Counted from the stretch's first letter, positions 26,005 through 35,903 are shown. The stretch: 64,000 bases of DNA from Pseudomonas sp. JAI120 (GCF_014207255.1 NZ_JACHCZ010000003.1:706933-770932); one strand, 5' to 3'. Numbers and translations are program-made. Notes: a model not told the origin generated them from the letters alone.

Positions 26005-26646
26005 TTATTCGGCGAGTTCCGCACCTTTGTCTGCCAGTTCCATCCAGCTGGCCAGTACGGTATAGGCATCTTCCAGGCCCATGCGCTTGGGGGCCGAGAA
26101 CAGCTGGATAGTGATTGTGTCGCCCCAGCCCTTACGAATTTCGGACTGCACTTTGAGCAGGGTGTTCTTGGCGGCGCCGTAGGTGAGCTTGTCGGCCTTG
26201 GTCAGCAGGATATGCATCGGCATGCCGCTGGCGACGGCCCAGTCGAGCATCAGCAGGTCGAAGTCGGTCATTGGATGACGGATGTCCATCATCAGGATCA
26301 ACCCCTTCAAACTCTCCCGGCCGCCCAGGTAAGCCTCCAGGTGACGCTGCCAGTGCAGCTTCAGCGGGATAGGTACTTTTGCATAACCGTAGCCCGGCAG
26401 GTCGACCAGACGCCGATCATCGTCTAGCTTGAAGAAGTTGAGTAACTGCGTGCGGCCTGGTGTTTTCGAGGTGCGCGCCAGGCTGGCGTGGGTCAGTGTG
26501 TTCAGTGCGCTGGATTTACCGGCGTTGGAGCGACCGGCAAAGGCGACTTCAAAGCCTTCGTCATCGGGGCATTGGTCAACTTTGGCGGCGCTGAGCATGA
26601 AGGTGGACTGTTGGCACAGGCCGAGGATGGGGTTCTTGAGTTGCAT
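26005..26646 (-). CDS. engB: Ribosome biogenesis GTP-binding protein EngB/YihA
   Basis: Essential-type small GTPase for ribosome assembly, 213 aa. The G motifs are visible: G1 GRSNAGKSS, G3 DLPGYGYAK, G4 TKADK and G5 FSA. The start at 26646 (MQLKNPILGLCQQSTFMLSA) has GGA upstream; the open frame extends 42 residues further but those are low-complexity and unlike the family. It ends close to, and converges with, the ersA terminator. The match is PA5492. Confidence 0.96.
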   Translation of the reverse strand: MQLKNPILGLCQQSTFMLSAAKVDQCPDDEGFEVAFAGRSNAGKSSALNTLTHASLARTSKTPGRTQLLNFFKLDDDRRLVDLPGYGYAKVPIPLKLHWQRHLEAYLGGRESLKGLILMMDIRHPMTDFDLLMLDWAVASGMPMHILLTKADKLTYGAAKNTLLKVQSEIRKGWGDTITIQLFSAPKRMGLEDAYTVLASWMELADKGAELAE

Positions 26647-26838
26647 GAGATTTCCGATGTGGGCGGTGCCGAAAAAGGGTGCGGCAAGCGGTGTCGTTTC
26701 CGTTTCAGTAGCGCCAGTATATAATGCCGCAGATTTTGTGTGTGCTTTGTCCCAGCGAAGGATGAAGTTCACGGGAGCGATAGACCTTTATTGCGCATTA
26801 GAACGCAAAACGCTCTCAAACCCTGAAAAGGTCGATGT

Positions 26839-27141
26839 ATGACCCGATGGTTGCTCGCTTTCGGTGCCCTGATTCCGCTTTCTGGCGCTCAGGCTACACA
26901 GGATCCGGAAGTGGTGTACAACCGAGTTTGCGTGGCTTGCCATGCTGGCCAACTGCCGAATGCCCCGAGGCGGGGTGACCAGGCAGCCTGGGCGCCAAGA
27001 CTGGCGCAGGGCATGGACACGCTGGTGCAACACGTGACCCAGGGTTTCAAGGCAATGCCGCCGCGTGGTTTGTGCATGGACTGCAGTACCGAGGATTACC
27101 AGGCCATCATTGAGTTGATGGTGAGTAAACCCGGTAGATAA
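26839..27141 (+). CDS. Monohaem cytochrome c, c5-like
   Basis: Exported cytochrome c of 100 aa: signal peptide ends near SGAQATQ, and the haem site is CVACH (Cys31, Cys34, His35). A second cysteine pair in RGLCMDCST resembles the disulfide of cytochrome c5, and MPPRG supplies the axial Met. It is followed 33 bp later by cytochrome c4, the order PA5491-PA5490. It is probably a periplasmic electron carrier to a terminal oxidase. Confidence 0.93.
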   Translation: MTRWLLAFGALIPLSGAQATQDPEVVYNRVCVACHAGQLPNAPRRGDQAAWAPRLAQGMDTLVQHVTQGFKAMPPRGLCMDCSTEDYQAIIELMVSKPGR

Positions 27142-27174
27142 CTCTTAAACCCTTAGCCGTAGTTGGATTAGCTG

Positions 27175-27801
27175 ATGAACAAACTGATCGTGAGTCTGCT
27201 GTTGACCTTGGGCATCACCGGTGTTGCCTTTGCTGCAGAGGGCCCCCCTAAAGGTGTTGCCACTGCCGGCCAAGCGAAAGCCGCCGTATGTGGTGCCTGC
27301 CATGGGCCGGATGGTAACAGTCCGGCGCCGAACTTCCCCAAATTGGCCGGCCAGGGTGAACGTTACCTGACCAAGCAGATGCACGACATCAAGGACGGCA
27401 AGCGCACGGTCCTGGAAATGACCGGCTTGCTGACCAACCTCAGTGATCAGGACTTGGCGGATATCGCGGCGTATTTTGCCAGCCAGAAGGGCAGTGTGGG
27501 AGCTGCTGATCCGAAACTGGTGGCTCGTGGCGAAAAACTGTTCCGCGGCGGAGACTTGGATAAAGGCCTGCCTGCCTGCACGGGTTGCCACTCGCCCAAT
27601 GGCGCGGGCATAGCCGCCGCCGGCTTCCCGCACCTGAGCGGCCAGCACGCTACCTACATTGCCAAGCAGCTGACCGATTTCCGTAAGGAAGAGGCAGGGC
27701 GAGCCAATGATGGCGACGCGGCAATCATGCGCACCATCGCTCGCAAGCTGAGTGATGAAGACATCGCCGCCGTCTCCAGCTACATCCAGGGCCTGCACTA
27801 A
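27175..27801 (+). CDS. cc4: Dihaem cytochrome c4
   Basis: Periplasmic dihaem electron carrier of 208 aa. The signal peptide ends near GVAFAAEGPP. Two cytochrome domains carry C39GACH43 and C135TGCH139, each with a later axial Met (VLEMTGLL and NDGDAAIMRTIA). Cytochrome c4 is a known donor to terminal oxidases, so the aa3 or a cbb3 enzyme is a likely partner. A clear terminator follows. Confidence 0.96.
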   Translation: MNKLIVSLLLTLGITGVAFAAEGPPKGVATAGQAKAAVCGACHGPDGNSPAPNFPKLAGQGERYLTKQMHDIKDGKRTVLEMTGLLTNLSDQDLADIAAYFASQKGSVGAADPKLVARGEKLFRGGDLDKGLPACTGCHSPNGAGIAAAGFPHLSGQHATYIAKQLTDFRKEEAGRANDGDAAIMRTIARKLSDEDIAAVSSYIQGLH

Positions 27802-27846
27802 GGTGCACGCAACGTTAACGCTCGATTAATCCATCGATGCAAGCAT

Positions 27847-27876
27847 AAAAAGGGTGGCTTAGGCCGCCCTTTTTTG
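27847..27876 (+). terminator. Intrinsic terminator of the cytochrome genes
   Basis: AAAAGGGTGGC and GCCGCCCTTTT pair around TTAG, followed by a T-run. It lies about 46 bp after the cytochrome c4 stop. Confidence 0.85.
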
Positions 27877-27969
27877 TGGCCGCTGCCGTTACACTAACGA
27901 ACTCATGTCCGCGTAGACCTGTCACAACAAAGGTCGCGTGAGGCGACTTTATTTGTCCAGGAGTAAAGC

Positions 27970-28605
27970 ATGCGTAATCTGATCCTCAGCGCCGCTCTCG
28001 TCACTGCCAGCCTCTTCGGCATGACCGCGCAAGCTGCCGATGTGCCGCTTGAAGCCGGTAAAACCTACGTTGAATTGGCCAACCCAGTGCCGGTTTCGGT
28101 ACCGGGCAAGATCGAAGTGGTGGAGTTGTTCTGGTACGGCTGCCCGCATTGCTACGCTTTTGAGCCGGTCATCAACCCTTGGGTCGAGAAGCTGCCTAAG
28201 GACGTGAATTTCAAGCGCATCCCCGCCATGTTCGGCGGCCCATGGGATGCCCACGGCCAACTGTTCCTGACTCTGGAAGCCATGGGTGTGGAGCACAAAG
28301 TTCACAATGCAGTATTCGACGCAATCCAGAAACAAGGCAAGCGCCTGACCAAGCCTGACGAAATGGCTGACTTCGTTGCCACCCAAGGTGTCGACAAGGA
28401 CAAGTTCCTGGCCACCTTCAACTCCTTCGCCATCCAGGGCCAGATCAAACAGGCCAAGGAACTGGCGCAGAAGTACGGCGTGCAAGGCGTACCGACCATG
28501 ATCGTCAACGGCAAGTACCGTTTCGACCTGGGCACCACCGGTGGTCCTGAAGCGACCCTCAATGTTGCCGACCAGTTGATCGCCAAAGAACGCGCAGCCA
28601 AGTAA
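27970..28605 (+). CDS. dsbA: Thiol:disulfide interchange protein DsbA
   Basis: Periplasmic oxidase that introduces disulfides into exported proteins, 211 aa. The signal peptide ends GMTAQAADVPL. The active site is Cys58-Pro-His-Cys61 in FWYGCPHCYAFEP, and the cis-proline loop is GVPTMIVNGKYR. AGGAG precedes the start. The EEP-family gene follows 10 bp later. It matches PA5489. Confidence 0.97.
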   Translation: MRNLILSAALVTASLFGMTAQAADVPLEAGKTYVELANPVPVSVPGKIEVVELFWYGCPHCYAFEPVINPWVEKLPKDVNFKRIPAMFGGPWDAHGQLFLTLEAMGVEHKVHNAVFDAIQKQGKRLTKPDEMADFVATQGVDKDKFLATFNSFAIQGQIKQAKELAQKYGVQGVPTMIVNGKYRFDLGTTGGPEATLNVADQLIAKERAAK

Positions 28606-28615
28606 GGGGCTCCTC

Positions 28616-29494
28616 ATGCGCCGCTGGGGTACTCAACGTGTGGTTGGCCTGCATGAACCGCAGGTCAACGAACATCACCTGGATTCCACGGGCCTGCCGG
28701 CTGATAGCCGCCTGCGCCTGCTCAGCTTCAATATCCAAGTGGGCATCAGTACCGAGAAGTACCGGCACTACCTCACCCGTGGCTGGCAGCACTTGCTGCC
28801 CCACAACGGCCGGGCCGGTAACCTGCAGAAGATCGGCGACCTGTTGAATGATTTCGACCTGGTCGCCCTGCAGGAAGCCGACGGCGGCAGCATGCGTTCC
28901 GGCTATATCAACCAGGTAGAACACCTGGCGCACCTCGGGGCGTTCCCCTACTGGTATCAGCAGCTCAATCGCAACCTCGGGCGCCTGGCGCAGCACAGTA
29001 ATGGTGTGCTCAGCCGCTTGAAGCCAACGGCCATCGAAGATCATCCGTTACCGGGCCCCAAGGGGCGCGGGGCGATTCTCGTGCGTTTTGGCGAAGGGCC
29101 TGAGGCCTTGGTGGTGGTGATGATGCACCTGGCGCTCGGGGGACGTACGCGCAACCTGCAGCTGGCCTACGTGCGTGACCTGATTGGCAACTACAAGCAT
29201 CAAGTGTTGATGGGTGACATGAACACCCATGCGAACGACCTCCTGCTGAATTCCCCGTTGCGTGACCTCGGGTTACTGGCGCCGCAAGTCGAAGCCACGT
29301 TCCCCAGCTGGCGCCCGCAACGCTGTCTTGACCATATTCTGCTCAGTCCGACTCTCACACTTGAGAGTGTGCAGGTGCTGGCGCAGCCCATCTCCGATCA
29401 CCTGCCGGTCGCGGTAGAGATTCGTCTGCCGGGTTCGCTCACGGCTGATGCATTGCCCGCGTTGAGCCCCGGCCCTCGCGGACCCCTTGCATGA
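28616..29494 (+). CDS. Endonuclease/exonuclease/phosphatase family protein
   Basis: Protein of 292 aa with the EEP fold and no signal peptide. The catalytic motifs are present: LRLLSFNIQVG (Asn), ALQEADGG (metal Glu), GDMNTHAND (Asp and Asn) and ISDHLPVAVEI (Asp-His). The substrate is unknown; homologues such as PA5488 are only assigned by fold. AAGGGG stands before the ATG. Its stop overlaps the dgcH start (ATGA), so the two are co-translated. Confidence 0.9.
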   Translation: MRRWGTQRVVGLHEPQVNEHHLDSTGLPADSRLRLLSFNIQVGISTEKYRHYLTRGWQHLLPHNGRAGNLQKIGDLLNDFDLVALQEADGGSMRSGYINQVEHLAHLGAFPYWYQQLNRNLGRLAQHSNGVLSRLKPTAIEDHPLPGPKGRGAILVRFGEGPEALVVVMMHLALGGRTRNLQLAYVRDLIGNYKHQVLMGDMNTHANDLLLNSPLRDLGLLAPQVEATFPSWRPQRCLDHILLSPTLTLESVQVLAQPISDHLPVAVEIRLPGSLTADALPALSPGPRGPLA

Positions 29495-31566
29495 GCGACG
29501 ACGCACAGCGCTGGAAAGAAAAATACCTCTTAAGCATTGAGCAACAAGAAAAGCTCGAACGCCGCTGGGCCGCCCGCCTCGACCTGCTGCGTCGTGGGCT
29601 GGTGCGCAGCACGCTGGCGGCGGAAGGCACCGACCGCGCAGTTGACCAATGCATGAAGGAAATGCGCGACGTTGTGCGTACCGACGACATGGACGCCGCC
29701 CTCGCCGCCTTGCTGCCGCGCCTGGAAAAGGCGGTACTGGATTCGGAGCAGCGCCGCGAAACCCGGATCGACCAGATGAGCACCGCACTGACGTCCCTGG
29801 TTACGCAGTTGCAAAAGCTGCCGCTACCCCGTGAAGTAGCCCGACCGCTGAAAACCTTCGCCAAGCAGTTGGATGGCCGCGTCAGCCAGGCACGTGAGAT
29901 TCCCTTGTTGCTCAGCGAGTTGAGCAGCCTGCAAGGGCAGGCACTGAATAACCTGGAGCCGGACGGTGAAACCGTGCGTCCTGGGCCGGGTTTGCTGCAA
30001 CGTCTGTTTGGTGCCAAGGACGTTTCGAACGAGGCCGCGCCCAGCGAGCCTGTCCCCAGCCCGCCCCCGGTACCTGCTGCGCCTGTTGCGCCCAAGCCCG
30101 CCGCCGAGCCTCAGGAGCCCGAACAGTCCGACGCGTTGACGCAAGCGTTGCGGGCCTTTGCGTCGCCGCCTCAGGCGCCGGTTGCCGCGCAGCCTGAAGC
30201 CACAGCGCCCGCCAAGGCTGTCGATATCGCCAGTGAAAAGTTTGTGTACGAGGCGCCTGCTCAAAGGGTCACAGTGGCTGCGCCTGTCGGCGTATCTCCA
30301 GCGCCTGACGAGCTCAGGGAGCCTGAGCCTCAGGTGGAAGAGCCCGCCTCCGAAAGCGCTCTCGCTGCCTTTATCGAAACGCCGCAGGTTGCCGTCGAGG
30401 CGCCAGAGGAGACGGTGATCGGCAGCCTCTCGCTCCCTCCGGTTTTTGACGCCGAAGAACTGGACCCCGATGAACTTCAATCGGATGGCCTCTACTCCTT
30501 GCCGGATTCACCGGAGCCGTCCTACAGCTCCGTGGCCAAGCATATCGAAGATACCCTGATCGGCCTGTTGGAGGAGCTGGCCCTACCCGAGCGCCATCGT
30601 CCCCAGGCCGAAGCCATGCGCGAGCGCCTGGCCCACGGTTTGAACTGGTACGAATTGCTGCCGATCCTCGATGACCTGGCGGTGCTGATGCTGGCGATCA
30701 CCGACAGCGGCCAGCACGAGTTTGAGGCTTACCTCAAACAGCTCAACGAACGCCTCGAAGCCTTCCAGGGCCATCTGCAAGTGGCCAGCGACGGTCATGC
30801 TGACAGCCGCTCCGCTGCCAGGGAGCTGGACACGCAGATTCGTGAACAGGTCGACGGCCTGCAAAGCAGCGTCCAGGACGCGGCCGACCTGGACAGCCTC
30901 AAGCAGGTGCTGGAAAGCCACCTTGAGGGTTTGCTCGGTACCATGGACGAGCACCAGCAACAACGTGACCAGCGCGAGCAGGAAGTGGCGGCGCGCCTGA
31001 AAGGGCTGGCCGAGCGGGTCGCCAATATGGAGCAGGAAGCCCAAGGATACCGTGAGCACCTCGAGGTGCAGCGCCAGAAGGCCCTGATCGATCCGCTCAC
31101 CGGCTTGCCTAACCGCGCGGCCTGGAGCGAGCGCCTGGACCAGGAGGTCAACGCCTGGCACCAGCGGGGCAATAGCCTGTCGCTCGCGATGCTGGACCTG
31201 GATCACTTCAAGCGCATCAACGATGGCTACGGCCATCTGGCGGGCGACAAGGTGCTGAAAATCATCGCCAACGTCCTGCGCAAGCGCCTGCGGCCCAACG
31301 ACTTTATCGCGCGGTTTGGCGGTGAGGAGTTTGTGTTGCTGATGCCCGACTCATCCCTGTCGGATGCCCTGGCGGTGGGTGAAGTACTGCGTGCCGCGAT
31401 TGCGGCCTGCCCGTTTCACTTCAAGGGCGAACCGGTGACGATTACCGTGTCCATGGGCGTGGCGCAGTTGCAGCCGAGTGAGCGCAGCGAGCTGGCACTC
31501 AAGCGGGCCGACGAGGCGTTGTATCGGGCCAAGGCGGCTGGGCGTAATCAGGTGCAGGCGGCGTAA
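29491..31566 (+). CDS. dgcH: Diguanylate cyclase DgcH
   Basis: Makes the second messenger cyclic di-GMP. The 691-aa protein has no membrane helix. Residues 1-180 are helical, about 180-345 are a Pro/Ala/Glu-rich linker and about 345-525 are helical with coiled-coil character. The C-terminal GGDEF domain has the active site GGEEF at 610-614 and an inhibitory I-site RPND at 601-604, so product feedback is expected. There is no EAL domain. It matches PA5487, reported as a conserved housekeeping cyclase in P. aeruginosa. The start overlaps the upstream stop. Confidence 0.93.
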   Translation: MSDDAQRWKEKYLLSIEQQEKLERRWAARLDLLRRGLVRSTLAAEGTDRAVDQCMKEMRDVVRTDDMDAALAALLPRLEKAVLDSEQRRETRIDQMSTALTSLVTQLQKLPLPREVARPLKTFAKQLDGRVSQAREIPLLLSELSSLQGQALNNLEPDGETVRPGPGLLQRLFGAKDVSNEAAPSEPVPSPPPVPAAPVAPKPAAEPQEPEQSDALTQALRAFASPPQAPVAAQPEATAPAKAVDIASEKFVYEAPAQRVTVAAPVGVSPAPDELREPEPQVEEPASESALAAFIETPQVAVEAPEETVIGSLSLPPVFDAEELDPDELQSDGLYSLPDSPEPSYSSVAKHIEDTLIGLLEELALPERHRPQAEAMRERLAHGLNWYELLPILDDLAVLMLAITDSGQHEFEAYLKQLNERLEAFQGHLQVASDGHADSRSAARELDTQIREQVDGLQSSVQDAADLDSLKQVLESHLEGLLGTMDEHQQQRDQREQEVAARLKGLAERVANMEQEAQGYREHLEVQRQKALIDPLTGLPNRAAWSERLDQEVNAWHQRGNSLSLAMLDLDHFKRINDGYGHLAGDKVLKIIANVLRKRLRPNDFIARFGGEEFVLLMPDSSLSDALAVGEVLRAAIAACPFHFKGEPVTITVSMGVAQLQPSERSELALKRADEALYRAKAAGRNQVQAA

Positions 31567-31654
31567 AAGATGTTCCATTGTGTAATTTGACCGCCGGGCC
31601 ACAAACGGTACGTTACACTGTTGCATTATCGTCTTCAGCGTACCGTCTTCCGCC

Positions 31655-32431
31655 ATGAAATCCTTGTACTTTGCCTGTGTATTTCTTCTGCTCGCCGGCT
31701 GCGCCAGTGGTCCGCGCCTGGACACCAGCCATCCCTCGGCGAACCACGACAACCGCGTGCAGTTCGTGGTCGTCCACTACACCTCCACCAATCTTGAACG
31801 TTCCCTTGCCCTGTTGACCCACGGCCAGGTCAGCGCTCATTACCTGATCGGCGACGACGCCGGCGCCACCATCTACAAGCTGGTGGATGAAAGCCAGCGT
31901 GCCTGGCATGCCGGGGAAAGCGAGTGGATGGGGCGTACCTGGCTCAATTCCAGTTCCATCGGTATCGAGATCGTAAACCCCGGCTACAAGGACACACCCA
32001 CAGGCCGTTTGTGGTACCCGTATTCCGAGGCCCAAGTGAAATCGCTGGTGGTGTTGCTCAAGGACATCAGCAAGCGCAATGGCATCGACCCCAGGAACAT
32101 CATTGGCCATAGCGATATCGCGCCCCTGCGCAAGCTCGATCCGGGGCCGCTGTTCCCCTGGAAGCGCCTGGCCGATGAAGGCCTGAGTGTGTGGCCGGAT
32201 GCCCAGGCCGTCGCCCGCTTCCAGGTGCAGTACGCCGCTGAATTGCCGAGCATCACCTGGTTCCAGGAAGAATTGGCGCTCCTCGGTTACCCGACACCCC
32301 AGACGGGGGAGTTGGATGTCGCCACGCGACATGTGATCGCGGCGTTCCAGATGCGGTTCCGGCCATCGCTGTTCGATGGCATGCCGGACGCCGAAAGTGC
32401 TGCCATCCTGCGTGCCCTGAACCGGCGTTAA
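31655..32431 (+). CDS. ampDh2: Lipoprotein N-acetylmuramoyl-L-alanine amidase AmpDh2
   Basis: Zinc amidase that cuts the bond between MurNAc and the stem peptide in the periplasm. It is 258 aa, with a lipobox LLLAGC (Cys16). The amidase_2 zinc ligands are His41 (VVVHYTS), His152 (IIGHSDIAP) and Asp162 (KLDPGPLFPW). The last ~65 residues look like a peptidoglycan-binding domain (LALLGYPTPQTGELDVATRHVIAAFQMRFRP). It converges on kinB with eight bases between. It matches PA5485. Confidence 0.94.
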   Translation: MKSLYFACVFLLLAGCASGPRLDTSHPSANHDNRVQFVVVHYTSTNLERSLALLTHGQVSAHYLIGDDAGATIYKLVDESQRAWHAGESEWMGRTWLNSSSIGIEIVNPGYKDTPTGRLWYPYSEAQVKSLVVLLKDISKRNGIDPRNIIGHSDIAPLRKLDPGPLFPWKRLADEGLSVWPDAQAVARFQVQYAAELPSITWFQEELALLGYPTPQTGELDVATRHVIAAFQMRFRPSLFDGMPDAESAAILRALNRR

Positions 32432-32439
32432 GCTCCCTT

Positions 32440-34227
32440 CTACAAGGGCAGCGCCATATAGAACTGGGTGCCCTGCCCCGGTCGCGAATACACACCCATG
32501 CGGCCGCCGTGCAATTGCACGATCTCCTTGCACAGCGCCAGCCCCAGGCCGGCGCCACCCTTCTTGCGGCCAACCTGGACAAAGGGTTCGAAGATGCGCC
32601 CTTGTTGGCCATAAGCGATACCTTCGCCGTTGTCTTCGACGCTGATAATCACCCGTTCGCCATGTCTTCGCGCCTGCAGGCGAATTTGCCCACCGTCGGC
32701 GGTATGACGCAGGGCATTGCCCAGCAGGTTGTCGAGTACCCTTTCCAGCTGCGCCTGGTCGGCATACAGCCGTGGCAGATCTGATTGGACTTCGACCAGC
32801 AGTTCGATGTGTTGCGCATTGGCGGGCTCCACGAAGCGCGCGCGCGCGTGTTCGAGCAGATCGGTCACGTCGCACGGTCCCAAGGTGAGTTTCTGCAGGC
32901 CGTTCTGGTAGCGCGAAAAGTTGAGCAGGTCGTTGATCAACTGCATCAGGCGCTGCATTTCTTCATTGACCGTATCCAGCAGGTCCGCTTCACGGGATTC
33001 CGGCGGGAACTTCGCGCGTTCACGGAACAGGCCGAACGCCATATGCATGCCGGTCACCGGCGTGCGCAGTTCATGGGAGGCGCGCAAGACGAATTCGCTG
33101 CGTACCCGCTCGAAGGCGCGCTGTTCGGTGACGTCGTGCAGCACCATCACCGCCCCAAGAATGTGTCCCTGGGTATGGCTGACAGGGGTGAGGCTGTAGG
33201 TCAGCAGACGCAGTTCGCCCTCGACTTCGACTTCCAGATCTTCCGGCGCGCGCTCCAGATTGCCGCCGCGCAACACCAGTTGCAGTTGTTCATCCAGCTC
33301 CGGGCGCACCAGCGCTTCGCCAAGGCCTTGGCCGAGGCGCTCCTCGTCCCAGCCCAATTGGCGTTGCGCAACGGGGTTGAGATGCTCCAGACGGCCTTGG
33401 CGGTCAATCATCAGCAGGCCGTCGTCGATGCTGTCGAGCACTGCTTGCAGGCGCTGCTGGCCCGCCAGCAGTTCGTCAACATTCGTCGCCTGATGCTGGC
33501 GCACCGCCTCGGCCATAAGGCCGAAGCGACGGGTCAACAGGTTCATTTCCGCTGCCGAAGAGATCGGTAGCGTCACTTCAAAATCGCCCTGACCGATCTT
33601 GTCCGCCGCTTTTGCCAGCGCTTCGATCGGCGCGCCAAATCGCCGGGCGATGCCATGGGCCGTGACAAATCCGATGATCAGCACTGCAAGGCCCACCAAC
33701 CCCAGCAAGCCGGCGATCAGCAAGGCGCGCGCGCGGGATTTGTGCTCGCTGTTGCTGATGTTTTGCAGGGCCTGCTTATGTTGATCAATCAGCCCATTGC
33801 GCAGCGCATTGAAGGCTTCGGTGAGTTTTTCCTTGCTGCCCGGCGGTGGCGACGCTTGCTGGGATTGCTCGAATGCGTCCAGCAGGTTCTGGTATTGGGT
33901 TCGCGCCTGGCTGAAACCGTGGCTATGACCGTCGCGTTGCTCATGGGCGATGCCTTGGTCCAGCAGGTCGAAGTACCGCTGCTTGGCGCGTTGCAATGCC
34001 TGCGGATCGGGACGATGTTCCAGCATCATGATCAATTGGTCGCCAAGGCTTTGGCGCAGTTTGAGCCCCAGGTCCAGCGTGACGAAGTTGCTGCGAATCA
34101 GGGACTCCTGGGTCTTGGCCATTTGCATGACGCTGACCAGACCCAGGATCAGACCCAACAGGGCGACGGTGATCAGCGCTGAGATACTCAGGAACAACCG
34201 AGTGCGCAGTGTCATCGCGAGCTTCAT
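32440..34227 (-). CDS. kinB: Sensor histidine kinase KinB
   Basis: Membrane sensor kinase/phosphatase for AlgB, 595 aa, exactly the length known for P. aeruginosa KinB. It has two transmembrane helices (about 10-32 and 168-190) around a periplasmic helical sensor domain, then HAMP, a PAS domain (about 255-365), the phospho-acceptor His385 (ASHELRTPVTG) with Pro390 downstream, and an ATPase domain (DNLLGNALRHTADGG, DNGEGIAYGQQG, GGAGLGLALCKEIV). In P. aeruginosa KinB restrains alginate production as a phosphatase. It lies 10 bp after algB. Confidence 0.96.
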   Translation of the reverse strand: MKLAMTLRTRLFLSISALITVALLGLILGLVSVMQMAKTQESLIRSNFVTLDLGLKLRQSLGDQLIMMLEHRPDPQALQRAKQRYFDLLDQGIAHEQRDGHSHGFSQARTQYQNLLDAFEQSQQASPPPGSKEKLTEAFNALRNGLIDQHKQALQNISNSEHKSRARALLIAGLLGLVGLAVLIIGFVTAHGIARRFGAPIEALAKAADKIGQGDFEVTLPISSAAEMNLLTRRFGLMAEAVRQHQATNVDELLAGQQRLQAVLDSIDDGLLMIDRQGRLEHLNPVAQRQLGWDEERLGQGLGEALVRPELDEQLQLVLRGGNLERAPEDLEVEVEGELRLLTYSLTPVSHTQGHILGAVMVLHDVTEQRAFERVRSEFVLRASHELRTPVTGMHMAFGLFRERAKFPPESREADLLDTVNEEMQRLMQLINDLLNFSRYQNGLQKLTLGPCDVTDLLEHARARFVEPANAQHIELLVEVQSDLPRLYADQAQLERVLDNLLGNALRHTADGGQIRLQARRHGERVIISVEDNGEGIAYGQQGRIFEPFVQVGRKKGGAGLGLALCKEIVQLHGGRMGVYSRPGQGTQFYMALPL

Positions 34228-34237
34228 AGGGTGCAGC

Positions 34238-35584
34238 TCACAGGTTGTACTGTTTGCGTTTGCGGTACAGGGTCGACGCGTCGATGCCGAGGGTACGGGC
34301 CGCCTGGTCCAGGGTGTCGCTGGTGGCGAGCACGGCGCCGATATGCGCTTTCTCCAGCTCGTCCAGGCTCAGCGCCGCGCCAATCCGTGGGGCATTATTG
34401 GTGGGTTGCTCAGCCATGCCGAGGTGGATGATTTCGACCTTCTCCTGCGGGCAGATAATGCTGGCGCGCTCCACCACGTTGCGCAGCTCACGGATATTGC
34501 CGGGCCAGCGATAGTTGAGCAGGGCTTCGCGTGCCTGATCACTGAAGCCTCGCGCCGGGCGGGCATACTCCTTGACGAAGCGCGCCAGGAAGCGGTCTGC
34601 GAGGGTGAGGATGTCTTCACTGCGCTCGCGCAGCGGTGGCAGGTGCAAGGTGATGACATTGAGGCGATACAACAAGTCTTCGCGGAAACGACCGTCGCGC
34701 ACCATGTCTTCCAGGTTCAGGTTGGTGGCGGCAAGGATGCGCACATCGGCGCGCCGGGTGACCGGGTCGCCCACGCGCTCATATTCCTTATCCTGGATAA
34801 ATCGCAGCAACTTGGGTTGCAGCGTGAGGGGAAAGTCGCCGATCTCGTCGAGAAACAGCGTACCGCCGTCCGCCTGGTTGACCCGGCCCAACGTGCTCTC
34901 ACTGGCACCGGTAAAAGCGCCACGGCTATGGCCGAACAGTTCGCTCTCCATCAGCTCTGCCGTCAGCGACGGACAGTTGATGGTCACGCAGGATTTTTTC
35001 GAGCGCTTGCTCCAGCCGTGAATGGCCCGGGCCAGCTCGCCTTTACCGGTACCGGATTCGCCGAGGATCAGAATGTTGGCATCCGTCCCGGCTACCTGGC
35101 GTGCGGTTTCCAGCACCACCATCATCGACGGGCTGTGGGAGTCGAGGCCGTCTTTCTGCTGGCGTACGGCGCCTTCCAATGCTTCCAGGCGTGCGGAAAG
35201 CTGGCGCACTTCCAACTGCTTGGCGGTAGCCAGGCGCAACTGATCGGGGCTGCAAGGCTTGACCAGGTAGTCGGCAGCACCGGCCTGGATCGCATCCACG
35301 GCGGTATCGACGGCGGAATGGGCGGTGACGATCACCACACGCATCCACGGCGCCTGGACCCGCATCTGGGCCAGCACATCCAGGCCATTGTCTTCACCCA
35401 GGCGCAGGTCCAGGAAGCACAGATCGAACACCTGGCGTTGCATCAGGGCATCGGCCTGGGCGGCGCTGTTGGCGGTGGCGACGGTGTAGCCTTCATCTTC
35501 CAGGCAATAACGGAAGGTGCGGAGGATCGCGGACTCGTCATCCACTAAAAGAATGCGGCCTTGAAGTTCCTTGGCTGATTCCAT
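34238..35584 (-). CDS. algB: Alginate response regulator AlgB (NtrC family)
   Basis: Response regulator of 448 aa. The receiver domain (1-120) has phospho-acceptor Asp59 (CFLDLRLGEDNG). The AAA+ domain carries Walker A GESGTGKGE, the sigma-54 contact loop GAFTGA and the Walker B LFLDEIGDFPL. The C terminus is a Fis-type helix-turn-helix (TLDQAARTLGIDASTLYRKRKQYNL in sense). The start at 35584 has AAGGAG nine bases upstream. In P. aeruginosa AlgB activates algD and is dephosphorylated by KinB. It is divergent from a sigma-54 promoter found here at 35904-35919. Confidence 0.97.
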   Translation of the reverse strand: MESAKELQGRILLVDDESAILRTFRYCLEDEGYTVATANSAAQADALMQRQVFDLCFLDLRLGEDNGLDVLAQMRVQAPWMRVVIVTAHSAVDTAVDAIQAGAADYLVKPCSPDQLRLATAKQLEVRQLSARLEALEGAVRQQKDGLDSHSPSMMVVLETARQVAGTDANILILGESGTGKGELARAIHGWSKRSKKSCVTINCPSLTAELMESELFGHSRGAFTGASESTLGRVNQADGGTLFLDEIGDFPLTLQPKLLRFIQDKEYERVGDPVTRRADVRILAATNLNLEDMVRDGRFREDLLYRLNVITLHLPPLRERSEDILTLADRFLARFVKEYARPARGFSDQAREALLNYRWPGNIRELRNVVERASIICPQEKVEIIHLGMAEQPTNNAPRIGAALSLDELEKAHIGAVLATSDTLDQAARTLGIDASTLYRKRKQYNL

Positions 35585-35863
35585 CTGTCCCGCGCTCCTT
35601 AAACTATGAATGATGGTGTTTAGTCCCGGAATAATCGGGCAAGTTGCATGGTTTATTCTGATCGATAAAAGGCAGCGTCGTGCGGGTATCTGCATTGCTT
35701 CCTACAAAGCCCCGCCTGATGGCGTTTTCATGCTGTCTTGCCAGTTCGGCAACATCCCATCCGCTTTCTATCCCTTCACCCGACCATTGACCATCGTGCA
35801 TTTCGCACGGCGTACGGGGGGGCATCGTGCAGGATGCTGGGCGATTGCCCTAGCGCGTATATT

Positions 35864-35876
35864 TAACCTATTGATT
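35864..35876 (-). promoter_or_regulatory. IHF-binding consensus site
   Basis: On the minus strand the site reads AATCAATAGGTTA, a full match to the IHF consensus WATCAANNNNTTR, within an AT-rich stretch. It lies 28 bp upstream of the sigma-54 element, where DNA bending helps enhancer contact. Confidence 0.65.
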
Positions 35877-35903
35877 TTATTGAATTTTATTTTGCAAAAA
35901 AGC

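Noticed and set aside
33950..35548. 532-residue plus-strand frame across kinB and algB
   Set aside because: It covers two certain genes on the other strand and has no recognisable domain.
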